Shown here: one piece after another, positions 34,214 through 43,625 of the stretch
Layout of the letters: the number at the start of each line of letters is the position of its first letter
Position numbering within the stretch: position 1 is the first letter of the stretch
The notes under the pieces: generated by a model
Seen by the model: only the letters and a program-made list of their open reading frames with translations
Databases searched by the model: none
What the model was told of the DNA's origin: nothing
Assembly (NCBI GenBank): GCA_040830725.1
Contig: JBFOMG010000023.1
Location: forward strand, 62,001-126,000
Length of the DNA stretch: 64,000 bases
DNA from: JAWKWH01 sp040830725
Lineage (GTDB): Bacteria > Pseudomonadota > Alphaproteobacteria > Rhizobiales > Rhizobiaceae
Reading direction: 5' to 3'
Position numbers and translations under genes: made by a program

Positions 34214-35239
34214 ATGAGGAATGTGAATAAATTGCAAGCGCATGAGATCCTTCATCCAAGGCCGGAGGGCCTTTATTGCCCGCTCGGCGATTTCTTCATT
34301 GATCCGGTGCGGCAGGTGGATCGCGCGCTCATAACCCATGGTCACGCCGATCATGCACGGCCGGGACATCGCTCGGTCATGGCCACCGGTGAAACGCTGG
34401 ATATCATGAGAATTCGCTATGGCGACGGGTTTGCGGCATCCACACAGATTGCGTCCTATGGCGTGTCCACCAACTTGAACGGCGTAAGCGTAACATTCCT
34501 TCCGGCTGGTCACGTTTTGGGTTCGGCTCAAATTCTGATCGAAGCCAACGGCATGAGAATTGTCGCCTCCGGTGACTACAAGTGCCGCCCTGATCCGACT
34601 TGCGCCACTTTCGAGCCGGTGATTTGCGATGTGTTTATCACCGAAGCGACATTCGGACTTCCCGTGTTCATCCATCCGGATGATCGCTTGGAAATCGGAA
34701 AACTCATTGATTCCATGGATGAATTTCCTGATCGTACGCATTTGTTGGGGGCTTATTCCCTGGGCAAGGCACAGCGGGTGATCCGGCTGATTCGGGATGC
34801 CGGATACGACGAACCGATCTTTATCCATGGCGCATTTGAAAATCTCTGCGCCTATTATCAGTCTCAAGGAATTGATCTGGGACCGTTGCTTCCGGCAACC
34901 GTAGAGCCTGGAGAGGTGGATTTCTCCGGCAAGCTGGTTCTCGGTTCTCCATCCGCATTTTCCGGTGCCTGGAGCCGACGCTTTGCCGATCCGTTGATTT
35001 GCTATGCATCCGGCTGGATGCGGATACGGCAGCGCGCCCGCCAGCAAGGCGTTGAATTACCCATGATCATCTCCGACCATGCCGATTGGCGCGAGCTGAC
35101 CGAGACAATCCGGCAAACCGGCGCTTCGCAGATCTGGGTCACTCACGGCCGTGAAGAAGCATTGGTCCGCTGGTGTGATCTGAACGGGATATCTGCCCGG
35201 CCGCTGAATATTGTCGGCTACGAGGATGAAAGCGAGTAA
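34214..35239 (+). CDS. Ligase-associated DNA exonuclease (metallo-beta-lactamase fold)
   Basis: A 341-residue metallo-beta-lactamase/beta-CASP type nuclease of the LigD-linked exonuclease group (TIGR04122). The zinc motif is LITHGHADHARPGH (HxHxDH at ~32-42). Further marks are FLPAGHVLGSAQILIE, VVASGDYKCRPDP-like (VASGDYKCRPDPT) and IISDHADWRE, a late His. It starts at ATG 34214; the upstream frame reads into the helicase region and is not used. It is 3 bases from the ligase ATG, and divergent from the helicase. Confidence 0.93.
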   Translation: MRNVNKLQAHEILHPRPEGLYCPLGDFFIDPVRQVDRALITHGHADHARPGHRSVMATGETLDIMRIRYGDGFAASTQIASYGVSTNLNGVSVTFLPAGHVLGSAQILIEANGMRIVASGDYKCRPDPTCATFEPVICDVFITEATFGLPVFIHPDDRLEIGKLIDSMDEFPDRTHLLGAYSLGKAQRVIRLIRDAGYDEPIFIHGAFENLCAYYQSQGIDLGPLLPATVEPGEVDFSGKLVLGSPSAFSGAWSRRFADPLICYASGWMRIRQRARQQGVELPMIISDHADWRELTETIRQTGASQIWVTHGREEALVRWCDLNGISARPLNIVGYEDESE

Positions 35240-35241
35240 AG

Positions 35242-36852
35242 ATGCGCAGATTCGCTGAACTTCTCGACCGGCTGACGCTGACCCCTGCCCGAAACGGCAA
35301 ACTGCAATTGCTCGAGACTTATTTCCGCGAAACATCCGACCCGGATCGCGGCTATACGCTGGCAGCAATCACCGGCAATCTGGAACTTCCAGGCGTCAAA
35401 CCGGCGGCCATCCGCGGCCTCATTCTTGAAAGAATGGATCCGGAGCTTTTTGCATATTCATACGATTTTGTCGGCGATCTGGCAGAGACAGTGTCACTGG
35501 CCTGGCCAGATCACGATGCGAACGAGCAAGTCGGTCCTACATTGGGAGAAGTGGTTTCATTGTTGCAATCGGCCTCCAGGGCCGATGGGCCGGCACTCCT
35601 CGGCCGTATACTCGATCGCCTCGAACCATCGGGGCGCTATGCGGCGTTGAAACTTGTAACGGGCGGACTGCGGATCGGCGTTTCGTCACGTCTTGCCAAG
35701 CAGGCGCTCGCGCGGATGGGTGGTGTGCCCATTGGCGAGATTGAGGAAATCTGGCACGGATTGGCTCCCCCTTATGCCGATTTGTTTGCCTGGCTTACCG
35801 GGCAGACTGGCAAACCGGAAAACCTGTTCGCCGCTCCATTCAGGCCGGTCATGCTGGCCAACCCACTGAACGACGGGGACATGGGCAAACTTGACCCAAA
35901 GGAGTTTCTTGCTGAGTGGAAATGGGACGGGATCAGGGTTCAACTGTCCAGTTCGAACGGGATCAGACGCCTTTACTCGCGCAGCGGCGACGATATCTCG
36001 AATACCTTTCCCGATATCATTGATGCGGCCGACTTTGAAGGGACGATCGACGGTGAGTTGCTGGTCGGAACACCTCCAGATCGTGTCGGGACTTTTTCTG
36101 ATCTGCAGCAACGGCTCAACCGGAAGAAAGTGTCCAGCAAGATGCTCAGCGATTATCCGGTTTTCATCCGTTGCTATGATTTGTTGTTCGCCGGAGGGGA
36201 AGATTGCAGGAGTTCCGCACTTAGCGAGCGTCGAAGACGTTTGTACGACGTGATCAGCAGTCTGCCCGCAGATCGGTTTGATCTTTCCGAAACAGTTGCC
36301 ATCGACGAATGGCAAGCGCTTGATCACGCCCGCAATAATCCTCCCCAACCGGTCATAGAAGGTCTCATGCTCAAGCGCCTCGATTCGACCTATGTCGCCG
36401 GCAGACCCAAAGGACCATGGTTCAAATGGAAACGCGACCCGCACGTAGTTGATGCCGTTTTGTTGTATGCCCAGCGGGGACACGGAAAACGATCGGGATT
36501 TTATTCCGACTACACATTTGGCGTTTGGTCTGGCGATTCAGAGCCCCTGTCGCTTGTGCCGGTGGGCAAGGCCTATTTCGGATTTAGCGATGAGGAACTG
36601 CGCCAGATTGACAAGTTTGTGCGTGAAAACACCGTGGAGCGCTTTGGTCCGGTGAGAGCGGTAAGGGCCGGGCCGGAAGCCGGATTGGTATTGGAAGTCG
36701 CATTTGAGGGTATCAATCGTTCTACGCGCCACAAATCGGGCGTGGCAATGCGGTTTCCCAGGATATCCCGTCTGCGCTGGGACAAGCAACCGCACGAGGC
36801 AGACCATTTGAATAATCTGCTCGCGCTGTTACCGGACAAAACTACTCGGTGA
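35242..36852 (+). CDS. ATP-dependent DNA ligase (LigC-like, cluster-associated)
   Basis: A 536-residue ligase. The N-terminal alpha-helical domain begins FAELLDRLTLTPARNGKLQL. The nucleotidyltransferase motif I is EWKWDGIRVQL with the adenylated Lys at about residue 227; the GELLVG, EGLMLKR and KGPWFKWKRD motifs (III-V) follow; the C-terminal part after VVDAVLLYAQRG is the OB domain. This is the cluster-associated ATP ligase, not a LigD fusion (no primase or nuclease domain). Its last 11 bases overlap the end of the convergent gene at 36842-37810. It partners the exonuclease, helicase and PdeM. Confidence 0.95.
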   Translation: MRRFAELLDRLTLTPARNGKLQLLETYFRETSDPDRGYTLAAITGNLELPGVKPAAIRGLILERMDPELFAYSYDFVGDLAETVSLAWPDHDANEQVGPTLGEVVSLLQSASRADGPALLGRILDRLEPSGRYAALKLVTGGLRIGVSSRLAKQALARMGGVPIGEIEEIWHGLAPPYADLFAWLTGQTGKPENLFAAPFRPVMLANPLNDGDMGKLDPKEFLAEWKWDGIRVQLSSSNGIRRLYSRSGDDISNTFPDIIDAADFEGTIDGELLVGTPPDRVGTFSDLQQRLNRKKVSSKMLSDYPVFIRCYDLLFAGGEDCRSSALSERRRRLYDVISSLPADRFDLSETVAIDEWQALDHARNNPPQPVIEGLMLKRLDSTYVAGRPKGPWFKWKRDPHVVDAVLLYAQRGHGKRSGFYSDYTFGVWSGDSEPLSLVPVGKAYFGFSDEELRQIDKFVRENTVERFGPVRAVRAGPEAGLVLEVAFEGINRSTRHKSGVAMRFPRISRLRWDKQPHEADHLNNLLALLPDKTTR

Positions 36853-37810
36853 TCGCGATCCGGATTTCCTTGATATCAAGTTGCATGCCACCACCTGAAA
36901 TGTCGGGATTGATTGCGATTGTCCCTGCAGCACCAGGGTCGCGATTGGGCGGTTCGATCTCAAACAGAAACTCCGATAGTGCCGCGCCAACCTCATAGCG
37001 TTTTCTGCCGCAATCTCCCAATTCAGCCAGGTCGCAGGCAACCGAGATTTGCGTCATCTCCTCTTCCTGAGCGCGAGCTGAGATGCTGAACAGGGCCTTG
37101 CCGCCGGCGATACGCTCCAATGTTCCCTCGCCGATGTCGAAAAGAACTTCGGCGCCACCCTGTGAACTGATGCGAAGGAAGTCTTCGCCGTCTCGCTGCG
37201 ACAACTCAGCCTTGGCTCCGCTAGGTACAGTGACATCCGTCGACACCGCCGGTTCGAAAACCATGATCCAGTTGCGTGGTATGTCGTTGTCAACGCCGCT
37301 ATCAGCCTCCTCCGGCAACTTCTCCGGACGGAAGCTTTCGTCTTTCAGCTCAGGCGGCGGATTCGGCACTTGCCCATCCCTCGATTCGATGGATTCAAGA
37401 ATGCCTGTCTGCAAGGTCCACCATACACCGGTGCCCACCGCTGCCAGCAAAAGGGCGATCATGAACAAGGTCGCAAACGGCCGTCTTTTGGAAATGGGTT
37501 CTTCGGCAAGTGGATGCTCGCCCGCTCTTTCAAGTCTATCAGACGGCGATACATCTGGAGCGGTGGACGCCGCTGATCCGGAGGGGCGCTCCATCTCGGC
37601 AGCTGGCATGAATTCCGATTCGATTTCGCCGATTTTCGCTCGAAGCGCTTGCCGCCGGCGCTCGGCGGTTTCATCCGTTACCGATTCTCTGGCTTCAAGC
37701 GCACGTTCAAGTGCGGCGAAGGCCGATTTGTAAACGCGTTCGCGAAATGCCTGATCTGTCGCATTGCCCTTTTGCAGGGCACTACGGATCGCCTTTTCAA
37801 TCGCGTCCAA
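36842..37810 (-). CDS. Hypothetical membrane-anchored protein (322 aa)
   Basis: Not recognised as a named family. The N-terminal 110 residues are cytoplasmic and helical (DAIEKAIRSALQKGNATDQA, KSAFAALERALEARES). A single membrane segment lies at ~111-131 (ATLFMIALLLAAVGTGVWW). The C-terminal ~190 residues are extracytoplasmic and look like a beta-rich domain ending in ISGGGMQLDIKEIRIAITE. Similar proteins seem common in Rhizobiales. The N-terminus has the look of a polar or cell-division protein, but no function can be claimed. Convergent with the ligase, overlapping by 11 bases; the sox operon follows on the same strand. Confidence 0.7.
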   Translation of the reverse strand: MDAIEKAIRSALQKGNATDQAFRERVYKSAFAALERALEARESVTDETAERRRQALRAKIGEIESEFMPAAEMERPSGSAASTAPDVSPSDRLERAGEHPLAEEPISKRRPFATLFMIALLLAAVGTGVWWTLQTGILESIESRDGQVPNPPPELKDESFRPEKLPEEADSGVDNDIPRNWIMVFEPAVSTDVTVPSGAKAELSQRDGEDFLRISSQGGAEVLFDIGEGTLERIAGGKALFSISARAQEEEMTQISVACDLAELGDCGRKRYEVGAALSEFLFEIEPPNRDPGAAGTIAINPDISGGGMQLDIKEIRIAITE

Positions 37811-37882
37811 TCGTCAATCCTCCGCATCAACACTATCGCTCTACCGCTTGAGAGACGATCGATCAACGCATGCGAGGCCTGA

Positions 37883-38440
37883 TTATGCTGCCGCGTCGCG
37901 CGCTGCCAGCTCGAGAAAATCAAACACATATGTCGAAAATGAGCGCCAGCATTCAACCCGAAACTCGTTTTCAGCAATCCTCCACAATACGATTTCGGCT
38001 TTGCCGAGAACCGTGCGGCTGCAGGCGCCAACCGGAAAGCTGCCAATGCGCAAATCCTGAGGGCATCCCGAAGACAAAGTTGCTTCGGCAGCCGATCCAG
38101 ACACCAAAATCCCCGTATTTCGATGCGAGATATCCACGGCAGCATGCGGGATCCTTGTTTTGGACAGAGCATCTACCGGGTTTGAATCGCTTTCGTCGAT
38201 GATCAGCCACTCGTCCGGCCCGAGCCAAAGAGCTGAGCGCTTTGCCTTGACAGCAGATGATTTTGGCTTCGAAGGCAGCGGCAAGCCAACAGCCTTCGAC
38301 AGCGAATTGACCGATTTTGCCGACGCGCGTAATGACAACCGGTAAGCCGGGGCGGCCGGAACGATCTGCACATTGGATCCCGCAGCCATCCTGCCTTCCA
38401 GCGCTGCCGACCGCCTGGCGATTTTGCCAGAGTTAGCCAT
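37883..38440 (-). CDS. soxG: Sarcosine oxidase gamma subunit
   Basis: A 185-residue subunit of heterotetrameric sarcosine oxidase. It begins MANSGKIARRSAALEGRMAA. Internal GPDEWLIIDESDS and AAVDISHRNTGILVSG are typical of SoxG. The gamma subunit helps to bind tetrahydrofolate at the channel. ATG 38440 was chosen because GGAGG lies 8 bases upstream; it overlaps the end of soxA by 8 bases, which indicates coupled translation. It ends the sox operon. Sarcosine oxidase is an FAD/FMN/NAD enzyme making glycine, H2O2 and 5,10-methylene-THF. Confidence 0.92.
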   Translation of the reverse strand: MANSGKIARRSAALEGRMAAGSNVQIVPAAPAYRLSLRASAKSVNSLSKAVGLPLPSKPKSSAVKAKRSALWLGPDEWLIIDESDSNPVDALSKTRIPHAAVDISHRNTGILVSGSAAEATLSSGCPQDLRIGSFPVGACSRTVLGKAEIVLWRIAENEFRVECWRSFSTYVFDFLELAARDAAA

Positions 38441-41426
38441 GTAAACGCCCTCCATCCTGATCGACAAATACCGGTTCGGTAACGGTCACCTCGACGGTGC
38501 CATCAGGCATCGGAACAAACAGTTTCTCACCGATCTTGTCCCTGCCGCCTTCGACAAGAGCCAGGGCGATCGAGTGACCGCAGTTTTCCGACCAATATGA
38601 TGAGGTAACAAATCCGATCATCTTCACCGGAACCGATTGATCGGGATCGGCGACAATCTGTGCACCTTCCTCAAGAACAAATTGGGGATCGGCGGTTTTC
38701 AAGCCGATCAATTGGCGCCGGCCTGATGCGACAAGATCCACACGCTGAAGTCCTCTGATGCCGACAAAATCAGTCTTCTTCTTGCCTATCGCCCAACCAA
38801 GGCCTGCATCGTGGGGTGTGACCGTCCCGTCGGTATCCTGTCCGACGATGATGTAGCCCTTCTCGGCGCGAAGCACGTGCATCGTTTCGGTACCATAGGC
38901 GCAAACTCCGTGCTTTTGACCTTCGGCCCAGAGCGCTTCCCAGACAGCCAAACCATGGTCGGCCGGAACATTGACCTCGAATCCCATCTCGCCGGTAAAC
39001 GACATACGGAACAGCCGGGTTGGTACGCCGCAAATCTTCCCTTCGCGCACGCTCATATGCGGCATGGCATCGTTGGTCAGTTCGATGCCCTCAACAAATG
39101 GAGCGATGATGTCGCGCGCTTTGGGACCTTGCACGGCGATGACTGCCCATTGTTCGCTGGTCGATGTCAGCCAAACGTTCAGATCAGGAAATTCCGTCTG
39201 GAGGTAGTCCTCCATCATGTTGAGGACGCGTGGCGCACCCCCCGTCGTTGTAGTTACATGGAACCGGTCTTCCGCGATACGCCCCACCACGCCGTCGTCG
39301 TAGATGAACCCGTCTTCCCGCAGCATGATGCCATAGCGGCACCGCCCAACCGCCAGCTTCTGCCACGGGTTTGTGTACATGATTTCCAGGAATTTCGCCG
39401 CATCAGGTCCGACGACCTCGATCTTGCCAAGTGTTGAGGCGTCAAACATACCGGCCGCCTCACGCACCGTCCGGCATTCGCGGTTGACCGAAGCATGCAT
39501 GTCTTCGCCTGCACGCGGATAATACCAAGCGCGCCGCCAGTTTCCGACATCCTCGAACACAGCACCATTTGCCTCTTCCCACGGATCGATGGGGGTCTTG
39601 CGCAGCACGTCAAAGAGATGACCCCGGCCATGGGAAATGATCGCCCCGAAGGTGACCGGTGTGTACGGTGCACGGAAGGTTGTCAGCCCGACCTCAGGAA
39701 TTTCCTTGCCCAATGCTTCGGCGGCAATCGCCAGACCATGAACATTGGACGTCTTGCCCTGATCTGTCGCCATTCCATTGGTTGTGAACCGCTTGACATG
39801 CTCAATAGAGCGCATCCCCTCGCGCACGGCCAGCCGAATATCCTTGGCGGTGACGTCATTTTGAAAATCGACGAATGCTTTGGCCGTGCTTTCCGGCCCC
39901 GCGCTCTCTCCTGATCCGATCATTCCGCCGGCGCGGCTTTCGTTGCTCTCAACGTTCAGCCTGATTTTCCGGGTTCTGCCGCCGACCGTTTCCTTAGCCG
40001 CAGCCTCGCCTGCAGCAAGCGATTCAGTTATCAATGCGTCAAGCTCGTCGGTGCCTGCGCACGCGCCAATGCAGATGCAGTCCTGCGCATACTGTCCCGG
40101 AACAAACCGCTGATTGTCAGCTTCCCAGGCAACCTTGCCACGTGATTGCGAGAACATGTGCAATGACGGCGTCCAACCGGCCGACGTCAACAATGCGTCG
40201 ATGCCGATCTTCCGCTTTGCGCCACTGTTGATCTGCCCAACGGTCATCGATGAAACCCGCAGTCGACCCGTTGTCGCAGTAACTGCCTGACCCTGAAGCA
40301 GCTCAATTCCCCGGGACGCGGCAACTTCCCGCATCTGATCGGGTATTTCGTCGCGAGGATCGACTATAGCAGCGACGTTAATGCCGGCATCGGCGAGGTC
40401 GGCCGCGGCTGCATATCCGGTGTCACCTGCAGTATAGATGCCGACATTTCTGCCGACGGCTACACCGTGGTGATTTAGATAGGTTCTGCCAGCCGAAGAC
40501 AGCATTACCCCCGGCCTGTCGTTGCCGGCGAAGACCATGTGACGCTCAATCGCTCCGTTGGCGATGATTACGCGCTTGGCACGAACCTGCCACAGCCGTT
40601 CGCGAGGCATATGCTCTGCCGGCATGGCAATGTGATCGGATACGCGTTCAGTCAAAGCGACGAAGTTTTGTGCGTAATATCCAAACGCGGTCGTACGCTT
40701 GAGCAGCCGGACATTTGCCATGGCAGCCAACTGTGATGCGGTATCCTGAGCCCAGGCCCATCCGGGCCGGCCGTCAACACTGGTTCCCGTTTCGAATTTC
40801 AAACTGCCGCCAAACTCGGCCTGCTCGTCGCACAGTACAACCTCCGCGCCGCCGTTCGCAGCAGCAAGCGCAGCCGTCAATCCGGCAAGACCGCCGCCGA
40901 TCACCAGGACATCGCAATGCGCATAACGCGATGAATAGTGGTCAGGGTCCGGTTCGTCGGGTGCGACACCGAGGCCTGCCGCCGAGCGAATGTTCGGTTC
41001 GTACAAGCTCTTCCACGCAGCCTTTGGCCACATGAAAGTCTTGTAATAGAAGCCAGCGGAGAACATCGGTGAAGCCAGGTCGTTCACCGCGTTGATGTCG
41101 AACGCAAGCGATGGCCACCGGTTCTGGGATTCAGCCTGCAGGCCGTCATAGACTTCCTGAACCGTCGCCCTGACATTCGGGGTCTTGCGGCCACCACCGC
41201 GTGAAATACCAACCAGTGCGTTGGGCTCCTCGGCACCTGCAGACAGTACACCGCGCGGCCGGTGATATTTGAAAGACCGGCCCATCAAATGGACACCGTT
41301 GGCCAGCAGCGCCGAAGCCAATGTGTCTCCCTCAAGTCCGGTCATACTTTCGCCGTCGAAGGAAAAGTTGACTTGCTTTGCCGGCACCAGACGTCCGGCT
41401 CCGGAAATGCGGTAAGAGCCCGCCAT
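38433..41426 (-). CDS. soxA: Sarcosine oxidase alpha subunit
   Basis: A 997-residue subunit beginning MAGSYRISGAGRLVPAKQ. Domains: a ferredoxin-like Fer2_4 fold early (ALLANGVHLMGRSFKYHRPRG), an NAD-binding/FAD-like fold (CDVLVIGGGLAGLTAALAAA), and a GCV_T aminomethyltransferase-type C-terminal half (FEVNVPADHGLAVWEALWAE). It binds NAD and folate and takes electrons to the beta-subunit FAD. GAGG lies 8 bases before the ATG; the TGA of soxD overlaps the ATG by one base (TGATG). The C-terminus overlaps soxG. Confidence 0.96.
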   Translation of the reverse strand: MAGSYRISGAGRLVPAKQVNFSFDGESMTGLEGDTLASALLANGVHLMGRSFKYHRPRGVLSAGAEEPNALVGISRGGGRKTPNVRATVQEVYDGLQAESQNRWPSLAFDINAVNDLASPMFSAGFYYKTFMWPKAAWKSLYEPNIRSAAGLGVAPDEPDPDHYSSRYAHCDVLVIGGGLAGLTAALAAANGGAEVVLCDEQAEFGGSLKFETGTSVDGRPGWAWAQDTASQLAAMANVRLLKRTTAFGYYAQNFVALTERVSDHIAMPAEHMPRERLWQVRAKRVIIANGAIERHMVFAGNDRPGVMLSSAGRTYLNHHGVAVGRNVGIYTAGDTGYAAAADLADAGINVAAIVDPRDEIPDQMREVAASRGIELLQGQAVTATTGRLRVSSMTVGQINSGAKRKIGIDALLTSAGWTPSLHMFSQSRGKVAWEADNQRFVPGQYAQDCICIGACAGTDELDALITESLAAGEAAAKETVGGRTRKIRLNVESNESRAGGMIGSGESAGPESTAKAFVDFQNDVTAKDIRLAVREGMRSIEHVKRFTTNGMATDQGKTSNVHGLAIAAEALGKEIPEVGLTTFRAPYTPVTFGAIISHGRGHLFDVLRKTPIDPWEEANGAVFEDVGNWRRAWYYPRAGEDMHASVNRECRTVREAAGMFDASTLGKIEVVGPDAAKFLEIMYTNPWQKLAVGRCRYGIMLREDGFIYDDGVVGRIAEDRFHVTTTTGGAPRVLNMMEDYLQTEFPDLNVWLTSTSEQWAVIAVQGPKARDIIAPFVEGIELTNDAMPHMSVREGKICGVPTRLFRMSFTGEMGFEVNVPADHGLAVWEALWAEGQKHGVCAYGTETMHVLRAEKGYIIVGQDTDGTVTPHDAGLGWAIGKKKTDFVGIRGLQRVDLVASGRRQLIGLKTADPQFVLEEGAQIVADPDQSVPVKMIGFVTSSYWSENCGHSIALALVEGGRDKIGEKLFVPMPDGTVEVTVTEPVFVDQDGGRLHG

Positions 41427-41752
41427 CAGCTTTTCCTCTTGGTGCGGCGAGGTGCCTTTTTGGCCGTTTTTGGTTCCAGCTCCGGACGCGGTTCTCCAGC
41501 CTTGTAAGTCATCAAAAACCGGTCCGTGACAGTATCGCGCACGGCGTTGAAAAACCGGGCGCAACCGTGAATGTGCCGCCAGCGCTCATAGTGCACGCCC
41601 TTTGGGTTGGCGCGAACGAAGAAGAACTTTTCGAAATCGTCTTCGCTTTCACCAGCAATGTTTGCCGGTCGCGCGATATGCGCTTCACCTGCATTGGCAA
41701 ACTCGATTTCGGGCCGTTCTTCCTGGCAATAAGGACAATGGATGAGCAACAT
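41426..41752 (-). CDS. soxD: Sarcosine oxidase delta subunit
   Basis: A 108-residue zinc-binding subunit, MLLIHCPYCQEERPEIEF. The CPYC motif provides two of the zinc ligands, and HIHGC supplies further ones, as in structurally known SoxD. The C-terminal tail is basic (KTAKKAPRRTKRKS), longer than in many homologues. Its stop overlaps the soxA ATG (TGATG), so the two are coupled. Upstream lies a small secreted protein gene (11-base gap) and then soxB. Confidence 0.95.
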   Translation of the reverse strand: MLLIHCPYCQEERPEIEFANAGEAHIARPANIAGESEDDFEKFFFVRANPKGVHYERWRHIHGCARFFNAVRDTVTDRFLMTYKAGEPRPELEPKTAKKAPRRTKRKS

Positions 41753-41763
41753 GGTGTCGATTC

Positions 41764-42210
41764 CTATTGTGCATAGGGCGGGCCGCAGCGCACCATCGCC
41801 ACCGCATATGCCCTCTCCAGGTCTTCGATAAGTTTGGCCGGGTCGTATCCGCGCCGGATGTAGCCGCTGGCGCCGGTGATCATTTTACCGATCAGGCTCA
41901 TGAGCATGTTCGGGCTGATCATGAAGGGCTCTTCGGCTTCCTCGCTTTTGAAAAACGCGAATGCCAACCCGTCGGTTGTCACGCAGGTAAGTTCGCCTTC
42001 ATCGGCGGTAAACGGCCAGTGGCCGGCCAGGTGCTCCTTGCTCAGATTTGCATAACGCACAAAGTGAGGGGCTCCGTGCAATCCGTCATCGACAGATGGT
42101 TCGGCAGGATTGCTTGAACCGGCCTGGGCAAACGCCAATCCTACCCAAAGCGATGCTGCTACCATGGTCACCGCTCGCACGGCGTGTGTTGAATGTCGCA
42201 TGCTGTCCAT
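41764..42210 (-). CDS. Small secreted protein inserted between soxB and soxD
   Basis: A 148-residue protein from ATG 42210 (TGAGG 5 bases upstream). A signal peptide ends after AASLWVGLAFAQA (Ala-X-Ala), then SSNPAEPSVDDGLHGAP and a domain with WPFTADEGELTCVTTDGLAF; Cys residues occur in ELTC and MVRCGPPYAQ (possible disulfide). Not recognised as a named family. The gene sits between soxB (7-base gap) and soxD (11-base gap), so it is a likely operon member. The usual order is soxB-soxD directly. A secreted partner for an enzyme that works in the cytoplasm is odd. Confidence 0.8.
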   Translation of the reverse strand: MDSMRHSTHAVRAVTMVAASLWVGLAFAQAGSSNPAEPSVDDGLHGAPHFVRYANLSKEHLAGHWPFTADEGELTCVTTDGLAFAFFKSEEAEEPFMISPNMLMSLIGKMITGASGYIRRGYDPAKLIEDLERAYAVAMVRCGPPYAQ

Positions 42211-42217
42211 GACTGCC

Positions 42218-43471
42218 TCAGTGCGCCACGGCTGCGGCGGCGGCCTCGTCAATCAGCCGCCCCGTCTTGAAGCGCTCCAGGGTGAATGGCGCGTTGATTG
42301 GATGAGGTTCGTCGTGAGCGATCGTATGCGCGAACACGTGGCCGGAACCGGGCGTTGCCTTGAAACCGCCCGTGCCCCAGCCGCAATTGACGTAAAGGCC
42401 CTTGACCGGTGTCTTGGCCAGAATGGGCGAGCGGTCAGGCGTGACGTCGACAATGCCGCCCCATGAGCGCAACATCTTCATGCGGGTGAACATCGGAAAC
42501 ATTTCGCAAATGGCTTCGAGCGTATGTTGGATGATGTGCAGGCCACCGGTTTGCGAATAGGAGATATATTGGTCGGTACCGGCGCCGATAACCAATTCCC
42601 CCTTGTCAGACTGCGAGATGTAGGCGTGGACCGTGTTGGACATGACCACGCACGGAAAGCAGGGCTTGACCGGTTCGGAAACAAGCGCCTGAAGCGGATA
42701 GCTTTCAAGCGGCATGCGCACGCCGACCATGTCCATCAGCACCGAAGAGTGACCCGCCGCCACGACGCCAATTTTCTTCGCTCCCATGAAACCGCGGCTG
42801 GTATCGACACCTTCAACAGAGCCATCTTTTGCCCGGCGAATTCCGGTAACTTCGCAGTTTTGGATGATATCGACACCCCGGGCTGAGGCACCGCGGGCAT
42901 ATCCCCAAGCCACCGCGTCGTGCCTGGCTGTTCCACCTCTTCGCTGGAGCGCTGCTCCCATCACCGGATAGCGTGCGGTCTTTGAAATGTTCAGCGGAGG
43001 ACAAAACGCCTTTGCTTGCTCAGGAGTCAGCCATTCATTGTCGACTCCGTTCAGCCTGTTGGCATGGATATGCCGTTGCGCCACCTGAACGTCATGCACA
43101 TTGTGCTGCAGCATCATCACGCCGCGCGGGCTGTACATGACATTGTAGTTCAGTTCCTGGGACAGATTTTCCCAGAGATTGACGGCGTGGTTGTAAATTC
43201 CCGCGCTCTCATCATAAAGGTAGTTGGAGCGAATGATGGTGGTGTTGCGGCCCGTATTGCCACCGCCGAGCCAACCCTTCTCCAGTACCGCAACATTGGT
43301 GATGCCGTGTTCGCTGGCAAGATAGTAGGCTGTTGCCAGCCCATGCCCGCCTGCGCCAACAATGACCACATCATAGCTGGATTTTGGCTCCGGCGAACGC
43401 CACTGTTCTTCCCAGCCCTTGTGTCCGCGCATCGCTTCGCGGGCAATGGCGAATACGGAATACTTGCGCAT
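42218..43471 (-). CDS. soxB: Sarcosine oxidase beta subunit
   Basis: A 417-residue flavoprotein. The N-terminal FAD motif is DVVIVGAGGHGLATAYYLAS, followed by VAVLEKGWLGGGNTGRNTTI. The FMN-linked histidine is expected in RRGGTARHDAVAWGYARG (~residue 178-195). This subunit oxidises sarcosine and passes the methyl group to the C1 pathway. It starts the sox operon at 43471 (AGGACCTAGGC upstream). The 154-base gap upstream contains a short inverted repeat, and the DUF4399 gene follows it in the same direction. Confidence 0.96.
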   Translation of the reverse strand: MRKYSVFAIAREAMRGHKGWEEQWRSPEPKSSYDVVIVGAGGHGLATAYYLASEHGITNVAVLEKGWLGGGNTGRNTTIIRSNYLYDESAGIYNHAVNLWENLSQELNYNVMYSPRGVMMLQHNVHDVQVAQRHIHANRLNGVDNEWLTPEQAKAFCPPLNISKTARYPVMGAALQRRGGTARHDAVAWGYARGASARGVDIIQNCEVTGIRRAKDGSVEGVDTSRGFMGAKKIGVVAAGHSSVLMDMVGVRMPLESYPLQALVSEPVKPCFPCVVMSNTVHAYISQSDKGELVIGAGTDQYISYSQTGGLHIIQHTLEAICEMFPMFTRMKMLRSWGGIVDVTPDRSPILAKTPVKGLYVNCGWGTGGFKATPGSGHVFAHTIAHDEPHPINAPFTLERFKTGRLIDEAAAAAVAH

Positions 43472-43523
43472 ATGCCTAGGTCCTGTCGACGAACTGGTTT
43501 CGGGTTCGGCGCGAGCCGGTTTT

Positions 43524-43541
43524 CCTGCAATAGTCTGCAGG
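43524..43541. repeat. 6-bp inverted repeat upstream of soxB
   Basis: CCTGCA at 43524-43529, six bases, TGCAGG at 43536-43541: a perfect short palindrome about 55 bases before the soxB start. Such a site could bind the sox regulator or be chance; there is no other supporting site. Confidence 0.35.
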
Positions 43542-43625
43542 CGAGCGTATCACTAGACAAGCACAAGACAAGGCCATGCGCTGTTTGCGACGGCGCATGG
43601 CGTTTTGGTGGTCGGGCCCGGCTGA

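Noticed and set aside
34055..35047. 330-codon open frame opposite the exonuclease
   Set aside because: Antisense shadow without signature; the exonuclease HxHxDH motif on the plus strand is decisive.
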